64,000 nucleotides of DNA from assembly GCA_032718475.1 (NCBI GenBank), contig JAUCBJ010007680.1:62001-126000 (forward strand), given 5' to 3'. Source of the stretch: Nemertoderma westbladi. Lineage: Eukaryota; Xenacoelomorpha; Nemertodermatida; Nemertodermatidae. The translations under genes and the position numbers were made by a program. Shown in pieces: positions 40,001 through 55,000 of the stretch (the first letter of the stretch is position 1; every line of letters starts with the position of its first letter). Below the pieces are notes generated by a model that saw only the letters and a program-made list of their open reading frames with translations, was not told the origin of the DNA and searched no databases.

Positions 40001-43000
40001 TTTGTTCTTATAATTCCATCCGTGTTTACATTTTGTTCTTATAGTTCCATCCGTGTCTACATTCTGTTATTATAGTTCCGCCCGTATCTACATTTTGTTC
40101 CTATAGTTCCATCCGTGGCTACATTTTGTTCTTATAGTTCCACCCGTATCTACATTTTGTTCTTATAGTTCCATCCGTGTTTACATTTTGTTCTTATAGT
40201 TCCATCCATGTCTACATTCTGTTATTATAGTTCCGCCCGTATCTACATTTTGTTCTTATAGTTCCATCCGTGTCTACATTTTGTTCTTATAGTTCCACCC
40301 GTGTCTACATTTTGTTCCTATAGTTCCATCCGTGTCTACATTTTGTTCTTATAGTTCCATCCGTGGCTACATTTTGTTCTTATAGTTCCATCCGTGTTTA
40401 CATTTTGTTCTTATAGTTCCATCCGTGTCTACATTCTGTTATTATAGTTCCGCCCGTATCTACATTTTGTTCTTATAGTTCCATCCGTGTTTACATTTTG
40501 TTCTTATAGTTCCATCCGTGTCTACATTCTGTTATTATAGTTCCGCCCGTATCTACATTTTGTTCCTATAGTTCCATCCGTGGCTACATTTTGTTCTTAT
40601 AGTTCCGCCCGTATCTACATTTTGTTCCTATAGTTCCACCCGTGTCTACATTTTGTTCCTATAGTTCCACCCGTGTCTACATTTTGTTCCTATAGTTCCA
40701 CCCGTGTCTACATTTTGTTCCTATAGTTCCACCCGTGTCTACATTTTGTTCCTATAGTTCCACCCGTGTCTACATTTTGTTCTTATAGTTCCACCCGTGT
40801 CTACATTTTGTTCCTATAGTTCCACCCGTGTCTACATTTTGTTCTTATAGTTCCACCCGTGTCTACATTTTGTTCCTATAGTTCCACCCGTGTCTAAATT
40901 TTGTTCCTATAGTTCCACCCGTGTCTACATTTTGTTCTTATAGTTCCACCCGTGTCTACATTTTGTTCCTATAGTTCCACCCGTATCTACATGTTGGTCT
41001 TCTAGTTCCACCCGTGTCTACATTTTGTTCTTATAGTTCCATCCGTGTCTACATTTTGTTCTTATAGTTCCATCCGTGTTTACATTTTGTTCTTATAGTT
41101 CCATCCGTGTCTACATTCTGTTATTATAGTTCCGCCCGTATCTACATTTTGTTCCTATAGTTCCACCCGTGTCTACATTTTGATCTTATAGTTCCATCCG
41201 TGTCTACATTCTGTTATTATAGTTCCGCCCGTATCTACATTTTGTTCTTATTGTTCCAACCGTGTCTACATTCTGTTATTATAGTTCCGCCCGTATCTAC
41301 ATTTTGTTCCTATAGTTCCATCCGTGGCTACATTTTGTTCTTATAGTTCCACCCGTATCTACATTTTGTTCTTATAGTTCCATCCGTGTTTACATTTTGT
41401 TCTTATAGTTCCATCCGTGTCTACATTCTGTTATTATAGTTCCGCCCATATCTACATTTTGTTCTTATAGTTCCATCCGTGTCTACATTTTGTTCTTATA
41501 GTTCCACCCGTGTCTACATTTTGTTCTTATAGTTCCATCCGTGGCTACATTTTGTTCTTATAGTTCCATCCGTGTTTACATTTTGTTCCTATAGTTCCAC
41601 CCGTGTCTACATTCTGTTATTATAGTTCCGCCCGTATCTACATTTTGTTCCTATAGTTCCATCCGTGGCTACATTTTGTTCTTATAGTTCCATCCGTGGC
41701 TACATTTTGTTCTTATAGTTCCATCCGTGTCTACATTCTGTTATTATAGTTCCGCCCGTATCTACATTTTGTTCTTATAGTTCCATCCGTGTCTACATTC
41801 TGTTATTATAGTTCCGCCCGTATCTACATTTTGTTCCTATAGTTCCATCCGTGTCTACATTTTGTTCTTATAGTTCCATCCGTGGCTACATTTTGTTCTT
41901 ATAGTTCCATCCGTGTTTACATTTTGTTCTTATAGTTCCATCCGTGTCTACATTCTGTTATTATAGTTCCGCCCGTATCTACATTTTGTTCTTATAGTTC
42001 CATCCGTGTTTACATTTTGTTCTTATAGTTCCATCCGTGTCTACATTCTGTTATTATAGTTCCGCCCGTATCTACATTTTGTTCCTATAGTTCCATCCGT
42101 GGCTACATTTTGTTCTTATAGTTCCGCCCGTATCTACATTTTGTTCCTATAGTTCCACCCGTGTCTACATTTTGTTCCTATAGTTCCACCCGTGTCTACA
42201 TTTTGTTCCTATAGTTCCACCCGTGTCTACATTTTGTTCTTATAGTTCCGCCCGTATCTACATTTTGTTCCTATAGTTCCACCCGTGTCTACATTTTGTT
42301 CTTATAGTTCCATCCGTGGCTACATTTTGTTCTTATAGTTCCACCCGTGTCTACATTTTGTTCTTATAGTTCCACCCGTGTCTACATTTTGTTCCTATAG
42401 TTCCACCCGTGTCTACATTTTGTTCTTATAGTTCCATCCGTGTTTACATTTTGTTCTTATAGTTCCATCCGTGTCTACATTCTGTTATTATAGTTCCGCC
42501 CGTATCTACATTTTGTTCCTATAGTTCCATCCGTGGCTACATTTTGTTCTTATAGTTCCGCCCGTATCTACATTTTGTTCCTATAGTTCCACCCGTGTCT
42601 ACATTTTGTTCCTATAGTTCCACCCGTGTCTACATTTTGTTCTTATAGTTCCACCCGTGTCTACATTTTGTTCCTATAGTTCCACCCGTGTCTACATTTT
42701 GTTCTTATAGTTCCACCCGTGTCTACATTTTGTTCCTATAGTTCCACCCGTGTCTAAATTTTGTTCCTATAGTTCCACCCGTGTCTACATTTTGTTCTTA
42801 TAGTTCCACCCGTGTCTACATTTTGTTCCTATAGTTCCACCCGTATCTACATGTTGGTCTTCTAGTTCCACCCGTGTCTACATTTTGTTCTTATAGTTCC
42901 ATCCGTGTCTACATTTTGTTCTTATAGTTCCATCCGTGTTTACATTTTGTTCTTATAGTTCCATCCGTGTCTACATTCTGTTATTATAGTTCCGCCCGTA

Positions 43001-46000
43001 TCTACATTTTGTTCCTATAGTTCCACCCGTGTATACATTTTGTTCTTATAGTTCCATCCGTGTCTACATTCTGTTATTATAGTTCCGCCCGTATCTACAT
43101 TTTGTTCTTATAGTTCCAACCGTGTCTACATTTTGTTCTTATAGTTCCACCCGTATCTACATTTTGTTCCTATAGTTCCACCCGTGTCTACATTTTGTTT
43201 TTATAGTTCCACCCGTGGCTACATTTTGTTCTTATAGTTCCACCCGTATCTACATTTTGTTCTTATAGTTCCATCCGTGGCTACATTTTGTTCTTATAGT
43301 TCCATCCGTGTTTACATTTTGTTCTTATAGTTCCATCCGTGTCTACATTCTGTTATTATAGTTCCGTCCGTATCTACATTTTGTTCCTATAGTTCCATCC
43401 GTGGCTACATTTTGTTCTTATAGTTCCATCCGTGTTTACATTTTGTTCTTATAGTTCCATCCGTGTCTACATTCTGTTATTATAGTTCCGCCCGTATCTA
43501 CATTTTGTTCCTATAGTTCCACCCGTGTCTACATTTTGTTCTTATAGTTCCATCCGTGTCTACATTTTGTTCTTATAGTTCCATCCGTGGCTACATTCTG
43601 TTATTATAGTTCCGCCCGTATCTACATTTTGTTCCTATAGCTCCACCCGTGTCTACATTTTGTTCCTATAGTTCCACCCGTGGCTACATTTTGTTGTTAT
43701 AGTTCCACCCGTGTCTACATTTTGTTCCTATAGTTCCGCCCGTGGCTACATTTTGTTCTTATAGTTCCATCCGTGTCTACATTCTGTTATTATAGTTCCG
43801 CCCGTATCTACATTTTGTTCCTATAGTTCCACCCGTGTCTACATTTTGTTCTTATAGTTCCATCCGCGTCTACATTTTGTTCTTATAGTTCCATCCGTGT
43901 TTACATTTTGTTCCTATAGTTCCACCCGTGTCTACATTTTGTTCTTATAGTTCCATCAGTGTCTACATTCTGTTATTATAGTTCCGCCCGTATCTACATT
44001 TTGTTCCTATAGTTCCACCCGTATCTACATTTTGTTCCTATAGTTCCACCCGTATCTACATTTTGTTCCTATAGTTCCACCCGTGGCTACATTTTGTTCT
44101 TATAGTTCCACCCGTATCTACATTTTGTTCTTATAGTTCCATCCGTGTCTACATTCTGTTACTATAGTTCCGCCCGTATCTACATTTTGTTCCTATAGTT
44201 CCACCCGTGTCTACATTTTGTTCCTATAGTTCCATCCGTGGCTACATTTTGTTCCTATAGTTCCATCCGTGGCTACATTTTGTTCTTATAGTTCCATCCG
44301 TGTTTACATTTTGTTCTTATAGTTCCACCCGTGTCTACATTTTGTTCTTATAGTTCCACCCGTGTCTACATTTTGTTCCTATAGTTCCACCCGTGGCTAC
44401 ATTTTGTTCTTATAGTTCCACCCGTGTCTACATTTTGTTCTTATAGTTCCATCCGTGGCTACATTTTGTTCTTATAGTTCCACCCGTGTCTACATTTTGT
44501 TCTTATAGTTCCATCCGTATCTACATTCTGTTATTATAGTTCCGCCCGTATCTACATTTTTTCCTATAGTTCCATCCGTGGCTACATTTTGTTCTTATAG
44601 TTCCATCCGTGGCTACATTTTGTTCTTATAGTTCCATCCGTGGCTACATTTTGTTCTTATAGTTCCACCCGTGTCTACATTCTGTTATTATAGTTCCGCC
44701 CGTATCTACATTTTGTTCCTATAGTTCCATCCGTGGCTACATTTTGTTCTTATAGTTCCATCCGTGGCTACATTTTGTTCTTATAGTTCCACCCGTGTCT
44801 ACATTTTGTTCTTATAGTTCCATCCGTGTTTACATTTTGTTCTTATAGTTCCATCCGTGTCTACATTCTGTTATTATAGTTCCGCCCGTATCTACATTTT
44901 GTTCCTATAGTTCCATCCGTGGCTACATTTTGTTCTTATAGTTCCATCCGTGGCTACATTTTGTTCTTATAGTTCCATCCGTGTTTACATTTTGTTCTTA
45001 TAGTTCCATCCGTGTCTACATTCTGTTATTATAGTTCCGCCCGTATCTACATTTTGTTCTTATAGTTCCATCCGTGTTTACATTTTGTTCTTATAGTTCC
45101 ATCCGTGTCTACATTCTGTTATTATAGTTCCGCCCGTATCTACATTTTGTTCCTATAGTTCCATCCGTGGCTACATTTTGTTCTTATAGTTCCACCCGTA
45201 TCTACATTTTGTTCTTATAGTTCCATCCGTGTTTACATTTTGTTCTTATAGTTCCATCCATGTCTACATTCTGTTATTATAGTTCCGCCCGTATCTACAT
45301 TTTGTTCTTATAGTTCCATCCGTGTCTACATTTTGTTCTTATAGTTCCACCCGTGTCTACATTTTGTTCCTATAGTTCCACCCGTGTCTACATTCTGTTA
45401 TTATAGTTCCGCCCGTATCTACATTTTGTTTCTATAGTTCCATCCGTGGCTACATTTTGTTCTTATAGTTCCATCCGTGGCTACATTTTGTTCTTATAGT
45501 TCCATCCGTGTCTACATTCTGTTATTATAGTTCCGCCCGTATCTACATTTTGTTCTTATAGTTCCATCCGTGTCTACATTCTGTTATTATAGTTCCGCCC
45601 GTATCTACATTTTGTTCCTATAGTTCCATCCGTGTCTACATTTTGTTCTTATAGTTCCATCCGTGGCTACATTTTGTTCTTATAGTTCCATCCGTGTTTA
45701 CATTTTGTTCTTATAGTTCCATCCGTGTCTACATTCTGTTATTATAGTTCCGCCCGTATCTACATTTTGTTCTTATAGTTCCATCCGTGTTTACATTTTG
45801 TTCTTATAGTTCCATCCGTGTCTACATTCTGTTATTATAGTTCCGCCCGTATCTACATTTTGTTCCTATAGTTCCATCCGTGGCTACATTTTGTTCTTAT
45901 AGTTCCGCCCGTATCTACATTTTGTTCCTATAGTTCCACCCGTGTCTACATTTTGTTCCTATAGTTCCACCCGTGTCTACATTTTGTTCCTATAGTTCCA

Positions 46001-49000
46001 CCCGTGTCTACATTTTGTTCCTATAGTTCCACCCGTGTCTACATTTTGTTCCTATAGTTCCACCCGTGTCTACATTTTGTTCTTATAGTTCCACCCGTGT
46101 CTACATTTTGTTCCTATAGTTCCACCCGTGTCTACATTTTGTTCTTATAGTTCCACCCGTGTCTACATTTTGTTCCTATAGTTCCACCCGTGTCTAAATT
46201 TTGTTCCTATAGTTCCACCCGTGTCTACATTTTGTTCTTATAGTTCCACCCGTGTCTACATTTTGTTCCTATAGTTCCACCCGTATCTACATGTTGGTCT
46301 TCTAGTTCCACCCGTGTCTACATTTTGTTCTTATAGTTCCATCCGTGTCTACATTTTGTTCTTATAGTTCCATCCGTGTTTACATTTTGTTCTTATAGTT
46401 CCATCCGTGTCTACATTCTGTTATTATAGTTCCGCCCGTATCTACATTTTGTTCCTATAGTTCCACCCGTGTCTACATTTTGTTCTTATAGTTCCATCCG
46501 TGTCTACATTCTGTTATTATAGTTCCGCCCGTATCTACATTTTGTTCTTATAGTTCCAACCATGTCTACATTTTGTTCTTATAGTTCCACCCGCATCTAC
46601 ATTTTGTTCCTATAGTTCCACCCGTGTCTACATTTTGTTTTTATAGTTCCACCCGTGGCTACATTTTGTTCTTATAGTTCCACCCGTATCTACATTTTGT
46701 TCTTATAGTTCCATCCGTGGCTACATTTTGTTCTTATAGTTCCATCCGTGTTTACATTTTGTTCTTATAGTTCCATCCGTGTCTACATTCTGTTATTATA
46801 GTTCCGCCCGTATCTACATTTTGTTCCTATAGTTCCATCCGTGGCTACATTTTGTTCTTATAGTTCCATCCGTGTTTACATTTTGTTCTTATAGTTCCAT
46901 CCGTGTCTACATTCTGTTATTATAGTTCCGCCCGTATCTACATTTTGTTCCTATAGTTCCACCCGTGTCTACATTTTGTTCTTATAGTTCCATCCGTGTC
47001 TACATTTTGTTCTTATAGTTCCATCCGTGGCTACATTCTGTTGTTATAGTTCCGCCCGTATCTACATTTTGTTCCTATAGTTCCACCCGTGTCTACATTT
47101 TGTTCCTATAGTTCCACCCGTGGCTACATTTTGTTGTTATAGTTCCACCCGTGTCTACATTTTGTTCCTATAGTTCCGCCCGTGGCTACATTTTGTTCTT
47201 ATAGTTCCATCCGTGTCTACATTCTGTTATTATAGTTCCGCCCGTATCTACATTTTGTTCCTATAGTTCCACCCGTGTCTACATTTTGTTCTTATAGTTC
47301 CATCCGCGTCTACATTTTGTTCTTATAGTTCCATCCGTGTTTACATTTTGTTCCTATAGTTCCACCCGTGTCTACATTTTGTTCTTATAGTTCCATCCGT
47401 GTCTACATTCTGTTATTATAGTTCCGCCCGTATCTACATTTTGTTCCTATAGTTCCACCCGTATCTACATTTTGTTCCTATAGTTCCACCCGTATCTACA
47501 TTTTGTTCCTATAGTTCCACCCGTGGCTACATTTTGTTCTTATAGTTCCGCCCGTATCTACATTTTGTTCTTATAGTTCCACCCATGTCTACATTTTGTT
47601 CCTATAGTTCCACCCGTGGCTACATTTTGTTCTTATAGTTCCATCCGTGGCTACATTTTGTTCTTATAGTTCCAACCGTGTCTACATTTTGTTCTTATAG
47701 TTCCACCCGTGTCTACATTTTGTTCTTATAGTTCCACCCGTGGCTACATTTTGTTCTTATAGTTCCGTTCCACCCATATCTACATTTTGTTCTTATAGTT
47801 CCGCCCGTATCTACATTTTGTTCCTATAGTTCCACCCGTATCTACATTTTGTTCCTATAGTTCCACCCGTATCTACATTTTGTTCCTATAGTTCCACCCG
47901 TATCTACATTTTGTTCCTATAGTTCCGCCCGTATCTACATTTTGTTCCTATAGTTCCACCCGTATCTACATTTTGTTCCTATAGTTCCACCCGTGTCTAC
48001 ATTTTGTTCTTATAGTTCCATCCGTGTCTACATTCTGTTATTATAGTTCCGCCCGTATCTACATTTTGTTCCTATAGTTCCACCCGTATCTACATTTTGT
48101 TCCTATAGTTCCACCCGTATCTACATTTTGTTCCTATAGTTCCGCCCGTATCTACATTTTGTTCCTATAGTTCCACCCGTATCAACATTTTGTTCCTATA
48201 GTTCCACCCGTGTCTACATTTTGTTCTTATAGTTCCATCCGTGGCTACATTTTGTTCTTATAGTTCCACCCGTGTCTACATTTTGTTCTTATAGTTCCAT
48301 CCGTATCTACATTCTGTTATTATAGTTCCGCCCGTATCTACATTTTTTCCTATAGTTCCATCCGTGGCTACATTTTGTTCTTATAGTTCCATCCGTGTCT
48401 ACATTTTGTTCTTATAGTTCCATCCGTGTTTACATTTTGTTCTTATAGTTCCATCCGTGTCTACATTCTGTTATTATAGTTCCGCCCGTATCTACATTTT
48501 GTTCTTATAGTTCCACCCGTGTCTACATTTTGTTCTTATAGTTCCATCCGTGTCTACATTCTGTTATTATAGTTCCGCCCGTATCTACATTTTGTTCTTA
48601 TAGTTCCAACCGTGTCTACATTTTGTTCTTATAGTTCCACCCGTATCTACATTTTGTTCCTATAGTTCCACCCGTGTCTACATTTTGTTTTTATAGTTCC
48701 ACCCGTGGCTACATTTTGTTCTTATAGTTCCACCCGTATCTACATTTTGTTCTTATAGTTCCATCCGTGGCTACATTTTGTTCTTATAGTTCCATCCGTG
48801 TTTACATTTTGTTCTTATAGTTCCATCCGTGTCTACATTCTGTTATTATAGTTCCGCCCGTATCTACATTTTGTTCCTATAGTTCCATCCGTGGCTACAT
48901 TTTGTTCTTATAGTTCCATCCGTGTTTACATTTTGTTCTTATAGTTCCATCCGTGTCTACATTCTGTTATTATAGTTCCGCCCATATCTACATTTTGTTC

Positions 49001-52000
49001 CTATAGTTCCACCCGTGTCTACATTTTGTTCTTATAGTTCCATCCGTGTCTACATTTTGTTCTTATAGTTCCATCCGTGGCTACATTCTGTTATTATAGT
49101 TCCGCCCGTATCTACATTTTGTTCCTATAGTTCCACCCGTGTCTACATTTTGTTCCTATAGTTCCACCCGTGGCTACATTTTGTTGTTATAGTTCCACCC
49201 GTGTCTACATTTTGTTCCTATAGTTCCGCCCGTGGCTACATTTTGTTCTTATAGTTCCATCCGTGTCTACATTCTGTTATTATAGTTCCGCCCGTATCTA
49301 CATTTTGTTCCTATAGTTCCACCCGTGTCTACATTTTGTTCTTATAGTTCCATCCGCGTCTACATTTTGTTCTTATAGTTCCATCCGTGTTTACATTTTG
49401 TTCCTATAGTTCCACCCGTGTCTACATTTTGTTCTTATAGTTCCATCCGTGTCTACATTCTGTTATTATAGTTCCGCCCGTATCTACATTTTGTTCCTAT
49501 AGTTCCACCCGTATCTACATTTTGTTCCTATAGTTCCACCCGTATCTACATTTTGTTCCTATAGTTCCACCCGTGGCTACATTTTGTTCTTATAGTTCCG
49601 CCCGTATCTACATTTTGTTCTTATAGTTCCACCCGTGTCTACATTTTGTTCCTATAGTTCCACCCGTGGCTACATTTTGTTCTTATAGTTCCATCCGTGG
49701 CTACATTTTGTTCTTATAGTTCCAACCGTGTCTACATTTTGTTCTTATAGTTCCACCCGTGTCTACATTTTGTTCTTATAGTTCCACCCGTGGCTACATT
49801 TTGTTCTTATAGTTCCGTTCCACCCATATCTACATTTTGTTCTTATAGTTCCGCCCGTATCTACATTTTGTTCCTATAGTTCCACCCGTATCTACATTTT
49901 GTTCCTATAGTTCCACCCGTATCTACATTTTGTTCCTATAGTTCCACCCGTATCTACATTTTGTTCCTATAGTTCCGCCCGTATCTACATTTTGTTCCTA
50001 TAGTTCCACCCGTATCTACATTTTGTTCCTATAGTTCCACCCGTGTCTACATTTTGTTCTTATAGTTCCATCCGTGGCTACATTTTGTTCTTATAGTTCC
50101 ATCCGTGTTTACATTTTGTTCTTATAGTTCCATCCGTGTCTACATTCTGTTATTATAGTTCCGCCCGTATCTACATTTTGTTCTTATAGTTCCATCCGTG
50201 TTTACATTTTGTTCTTATAGTTCCATCCGTGTCTACATTCTGTTATTATAGTTCCGCCCGTATCTACATTTTGTTCCTATAGTTCCATCCGTGGCTACAT
50301 TTTGTTCTTATAGTTCCGCCCGTATCTACATTTTGTTCCTATAGTTCCACCCGTGTCTACATTTTGTTCCTATAGTTCCACCCGTGTCTACATTTTGTTC
50401 CTATAGTTCCACCCGTGTCTACATTTTGTTCCTATAGTTCCACCCGTGTCTACATTTTGTTCCTATAGTTCCACCCGTGTCTACATTTTGTTCTTATAGT
50501 TCCACCCGTGTCTACATTTTGTTCCTATAGTTCCACCCGTGTCTACATTTTGTTCTTATAGTTCCACCCGTGTCTACATTTTGTTCCTATAGTTCCACCC
50601 GTGTCTAAATTTTGTTCCTATAGTTCCACCCGTGTCTACATTTTGTTCTTATAGTTCCACCCGTGTCTACATTTTGTTCCTATAGTTCCACCCGTATCTA
50701 CATGTTGGTCTTCTAGTTCCACCCGTGTCTACATTTTGTTCTTATAGTTCCATCCGTGTCTACATTTTGTTCTTATAGTTCCATCCGTGTTTACATTTTG
50801 TTCTTATAGTTCCATCCGTGTCTACATTCTGTTATTATAGTTCCGCCCGTATCTACATTTTGTTCCTATAGTTCCACCCGTGTCTACATTTTGTTCTTAT
50901 AGTTCCATCCGTGTCTACATTCTGTTATTATAGTTCCGCCCGTATCTACATTTTGTTCTTATAGTTCCAACCGTGTCTACATTTTGTTCTTATAGTTCCA
51001 CCCGCATCTACATTTTGTTCCTATAGTTCCACCCGTGTCTACATTTTGTTTTTATAGTTCCACCCGTGGCTACATTTTGTTCTTATAGTTCCACCCGTAT
51101 CTACATTTTGTTCTTATAGTTCCATCCGTGGCTACATTTTGTTCTTATAGTTCCATCCGTGTTTACATTTTGTTCTTATAGTTCCATCCGTGTCTACATT
51201 CTGTTATTATAGTTCCGCCCGTATCTACATTTTGTTCCTATAGTTCCATCCGTGGCTACATTTTGTTCTTATAGTTCCATCCGTGTTTACATTTTGTTCT
51301 TATAGTTCCATCCGTGTCTACATTCTGTTATTATAGTTCCGCCCGTATCTACATTTTGTTCCTATAGTTCCACCCGTGTCTACATTTTGTTCTTATAGTT
51401 CCATCCGTGTCTACATTTTGTTCTTATAGTTCCATCCGTGGCTACATTCTGTTGTTATAGTTCCGCCCGTATCTACATTTTGTTCCTATAGTTCCACCCG
51501 TGTCTACATTTTGTTCCTATAGTTCCACCCGTGGCTACATTTTGTTGTTATAGTTCCACCCGTGTCTACATTTTGTTCCTATAGTTCCGCCCGTGGCTAC
51601 ATTTTGTTCTTATAGTTCCATCCGTGTCTACATTCTGTTATTATAGTTCCGCCCGTATCTACATTTTGTTCCTATAGTTCCACCCGTGTCTACATTTTGT
51701 TCTTATAGTTCCATCCGCGTCTACATTTTGTTCTTATAGTTCCATCCGTGTTTACATTTTGTTCCTATAGTTCCACCCGTGTCTACATTTTGTTCTTATA
51801 GTTCCATCCGTGTCTACATTCTGTTATTATAGTTCCGCCCGTATCTACATTTTGTTCCTATAGTTCCACCCGTATCTACATTTTGTTCCTATAGTTCCAC
51901 CCGTATCTACATTTTGTTCCTATAGTTCCACCCGTGGCTACATTTTGTTCTTATAGTTCCGCCCGTATCTACATTTTGTTCTTATAGTTCCACCCATGTC

Positions 52001-55000
52001 TACATTTTGTTCCTATAGTTCCACCCGTGGCTACATTTTGTTCTTATAGTTCCATCCGTGGCTACATTTTGTTCTTATAGTTCCAACCGTGTCTACATTT
52101 TGTTCTTATAGTTCCACCCGTGTCTACATTTTGTTCTTATAGTTCCACCCGTGGCTACATTTTGTTCTTATAGTTCCGTTCCACCCATATCTACATTTTG
52201 TTCTTATAGTTCCGCCCGTATCTACATTTTGTTCCTATAGTTCCACCCGTATCTACATTTTGTTCCTATAGTTCCACCCGTATCTACATTTTGTTCCTAT
52301 AGTTCCACCCGTATCTACATTTTGTTCCTATAGTTCCGCCCGTATCTACATTTTGTTCCTATAGTTCCACCCGTATCTACATTTTGTTCCTATAGTTCCA
52401 CCCGTGTCTACATTTTGTTCTTATAGTTCCATTCGTGTCTACATTCTGTTATTATAGTTCCGCCCGTATCTACATTTTGTTCCTATAGTTCCACCCGTAT
52501 CTACATTTTGTTCCTATAGTTCCACCCGTATCTACATTTTGTTCCTATAGTTCCGCCCGTATCTACATTTTGTTCCTATAGTTCCACCCGTATCTACATT
52601 TTGTTCCTATAGTTCCACCCGTGTCTACATTTTGTTCTTATAGTTCCATCCGTGGCTACATTTTGTTCTTATAGTTCCACCCGTGTCTACATTTTGTTCT
52701 TATAGTTCCATCCGTATCTACATTCTGTTATTATAGTTCCGCCCGTATCTACATTTTTTCCTATAGTTCCATCCGTGGCTACATTTTGTTCTTATAGTTC
52801 CATCCGTGTCTACATTTTGTTCTTATAGTTCCATCCGTGTTTACATTTTGTTCTTATAGTTCCATCCGCGTCTACATTCTGTTATTATAGTTCCGCCCGT
52901 ATCTACATTTTGTTCCTATAGTTCCACCCGTGTCTACATTTTGTTCTTATAGTTCCATCCGTGTCTACATTCTGTTATTATAGTTCCGCCCGTATCTACA
53001 TTTTGTTCTTATAGTTCCAACCGTGTCTACATTTTGTTCTTATAGTTCCACCCGTATCTACATTTTGTTCCTATAGTTCCACCCGTGTCTACATTTTGTT
53101 TTTATAGTTCCACCCGTGGCTACATTTTGTTCTTATAGTTCCACCCGTATCTACATTTTGTTCTTATAGTTCCATCCGTGGCTACATTTTGTTCTTATAG
53201 TTCCATCCGTGTTTACATTTTGTTCTTATAGTTCCATCCGTGTCTACATTCTGTTATTATAGTTCCGCCCGTATCTACATTTTGTTCCTATAGTTCCATC
53301 CGTGGCTACATTTTGTTCTTATAGTTCCATCCGTGTTTACATTTTGTTCTTATAGTTCCATCCGTGTCTACATTCTGTTATTATAGTTCCGCCCATATCT
53401 ACATTTTGTTCCTATAGTTCCACCCGTGTCTACATTTTGTTCTTATAGTTCCATCCGTGTCTACATTTTGTTCTTATAGTTCCATCCGTGGCTACATTCT
53501 GTTATTATAGTTCCGCCCGTATCTACATTTTGTTCCTATAGTTCCACCCGTGTCTACATTTTGTTCCTATAGTTCCACCCGTGGCTACATTTTGTTGTTA
53601 TAGTTCCACCCGTGTCTACATTTTGTTCCTATAGTTCCGCCCGTGGCTACATTTTGTTCTTATAGTTCCATCCGTGTCTACATTCTGTTATTATAGTTCC
53701 GCCCGTATCTACATTTTGTTCCTATAGTTCCACCCGTGTCTACATTTTGTTCTTATAGTTCCATCCGCGTCTACATTTTGTTCTTATAGTTCCATCCGTG
53801 TTTACATTTTGTTCCTATAGTTCCACCCGTGTCTACATTTTGTTCTTATAGTTCCATCCGTGTCTACATTCTGTTATTATAGTTCCGCCCGTATCTACAT
53901 TTTGTTCCTATAGTTCCACCCGTATCTACATTTTGTTCCTATAGTTCCACCCGTATCTACATTTTGTTCCTATAGTTCCACCCGTGGCTACATTTTGTTC
54001 TTATAGTTCCGCCCGTATCTACATTTTGTTCTTATAGTTCCACCCGTGTCTACATTTTGTTCCTATAGTTCCACCCGTGGCTACATTTTGTTCTTATAGT
54101 TCCATCCGTGGCTACATTTTGTTCTTATAGTTCCAACCGTGTCTACATTTTGTTCTTATAGTTCCACCCGTGTCTACATTTTGTTCTTATAGTTCCACCC
54201 GTGGCTACATTTTGTTCTTATAGTTCCGTTCCACCCATATCTACATTTTGTTCTTATAGTTCCGCCCGTATCTACATTTTGTTCCTATAGTTCCACCCGT
54301 ATCTACATTTTGTTCCTATAGTTCCACCCGTATCTACATTTTGTTCCTATAGTTCCACCCGTATCTACATTTTGTTCCTATAGTTCCGCCCGTATCTACA
54401 TTTTGTTCCTATAGTTCCACCCGTATCTACATTTTGTTCCTATAGTTCCACCCGTGTCTACATTTTGTTCTTATAGTTCCATCCGTGTCTACATTCTGTT
54501 ATTATAGTTCCGCCCGTATCTACATTTTGTTCCTATAGTTCCACCCGTATCTACATTTTGTTCCTATAGTTCCACCCGTATCTACATTTTGTTCCTATAG
54601 TTCCGCCCGTATCTACATTTTGTTCCTATAGTTCCACCCGTATCTACATTTTGTTCCTATAGTTCCACCCGTGTCTACATTTTGTTCTTATAGTTCCATC
54701 CGTGTCTACATTCTGTTATTATAGTTCCGCCCGTATCTACATTTTGTTCCTATAGTTCCACCCGTATCTACATTTTGTTCCTATAGTTCCACCCGTATCT
54801 ACATTTTGTTCCTATAGTTCCACCCGTGGCTACATTTTGTTCTTATAGTTCCGCCCGTATCTACATTTTGTTCTTATAGTTCCACCCGTGTCTACATTTT
54901 GTTCCTATAGTTCCACCCGTGGCTACATTTTGTTCTTATAGTTCCATCCGTGGCTACATTTTGTTCTTATAGTTCCAACCGTGTCTACATTTTGTTCTTA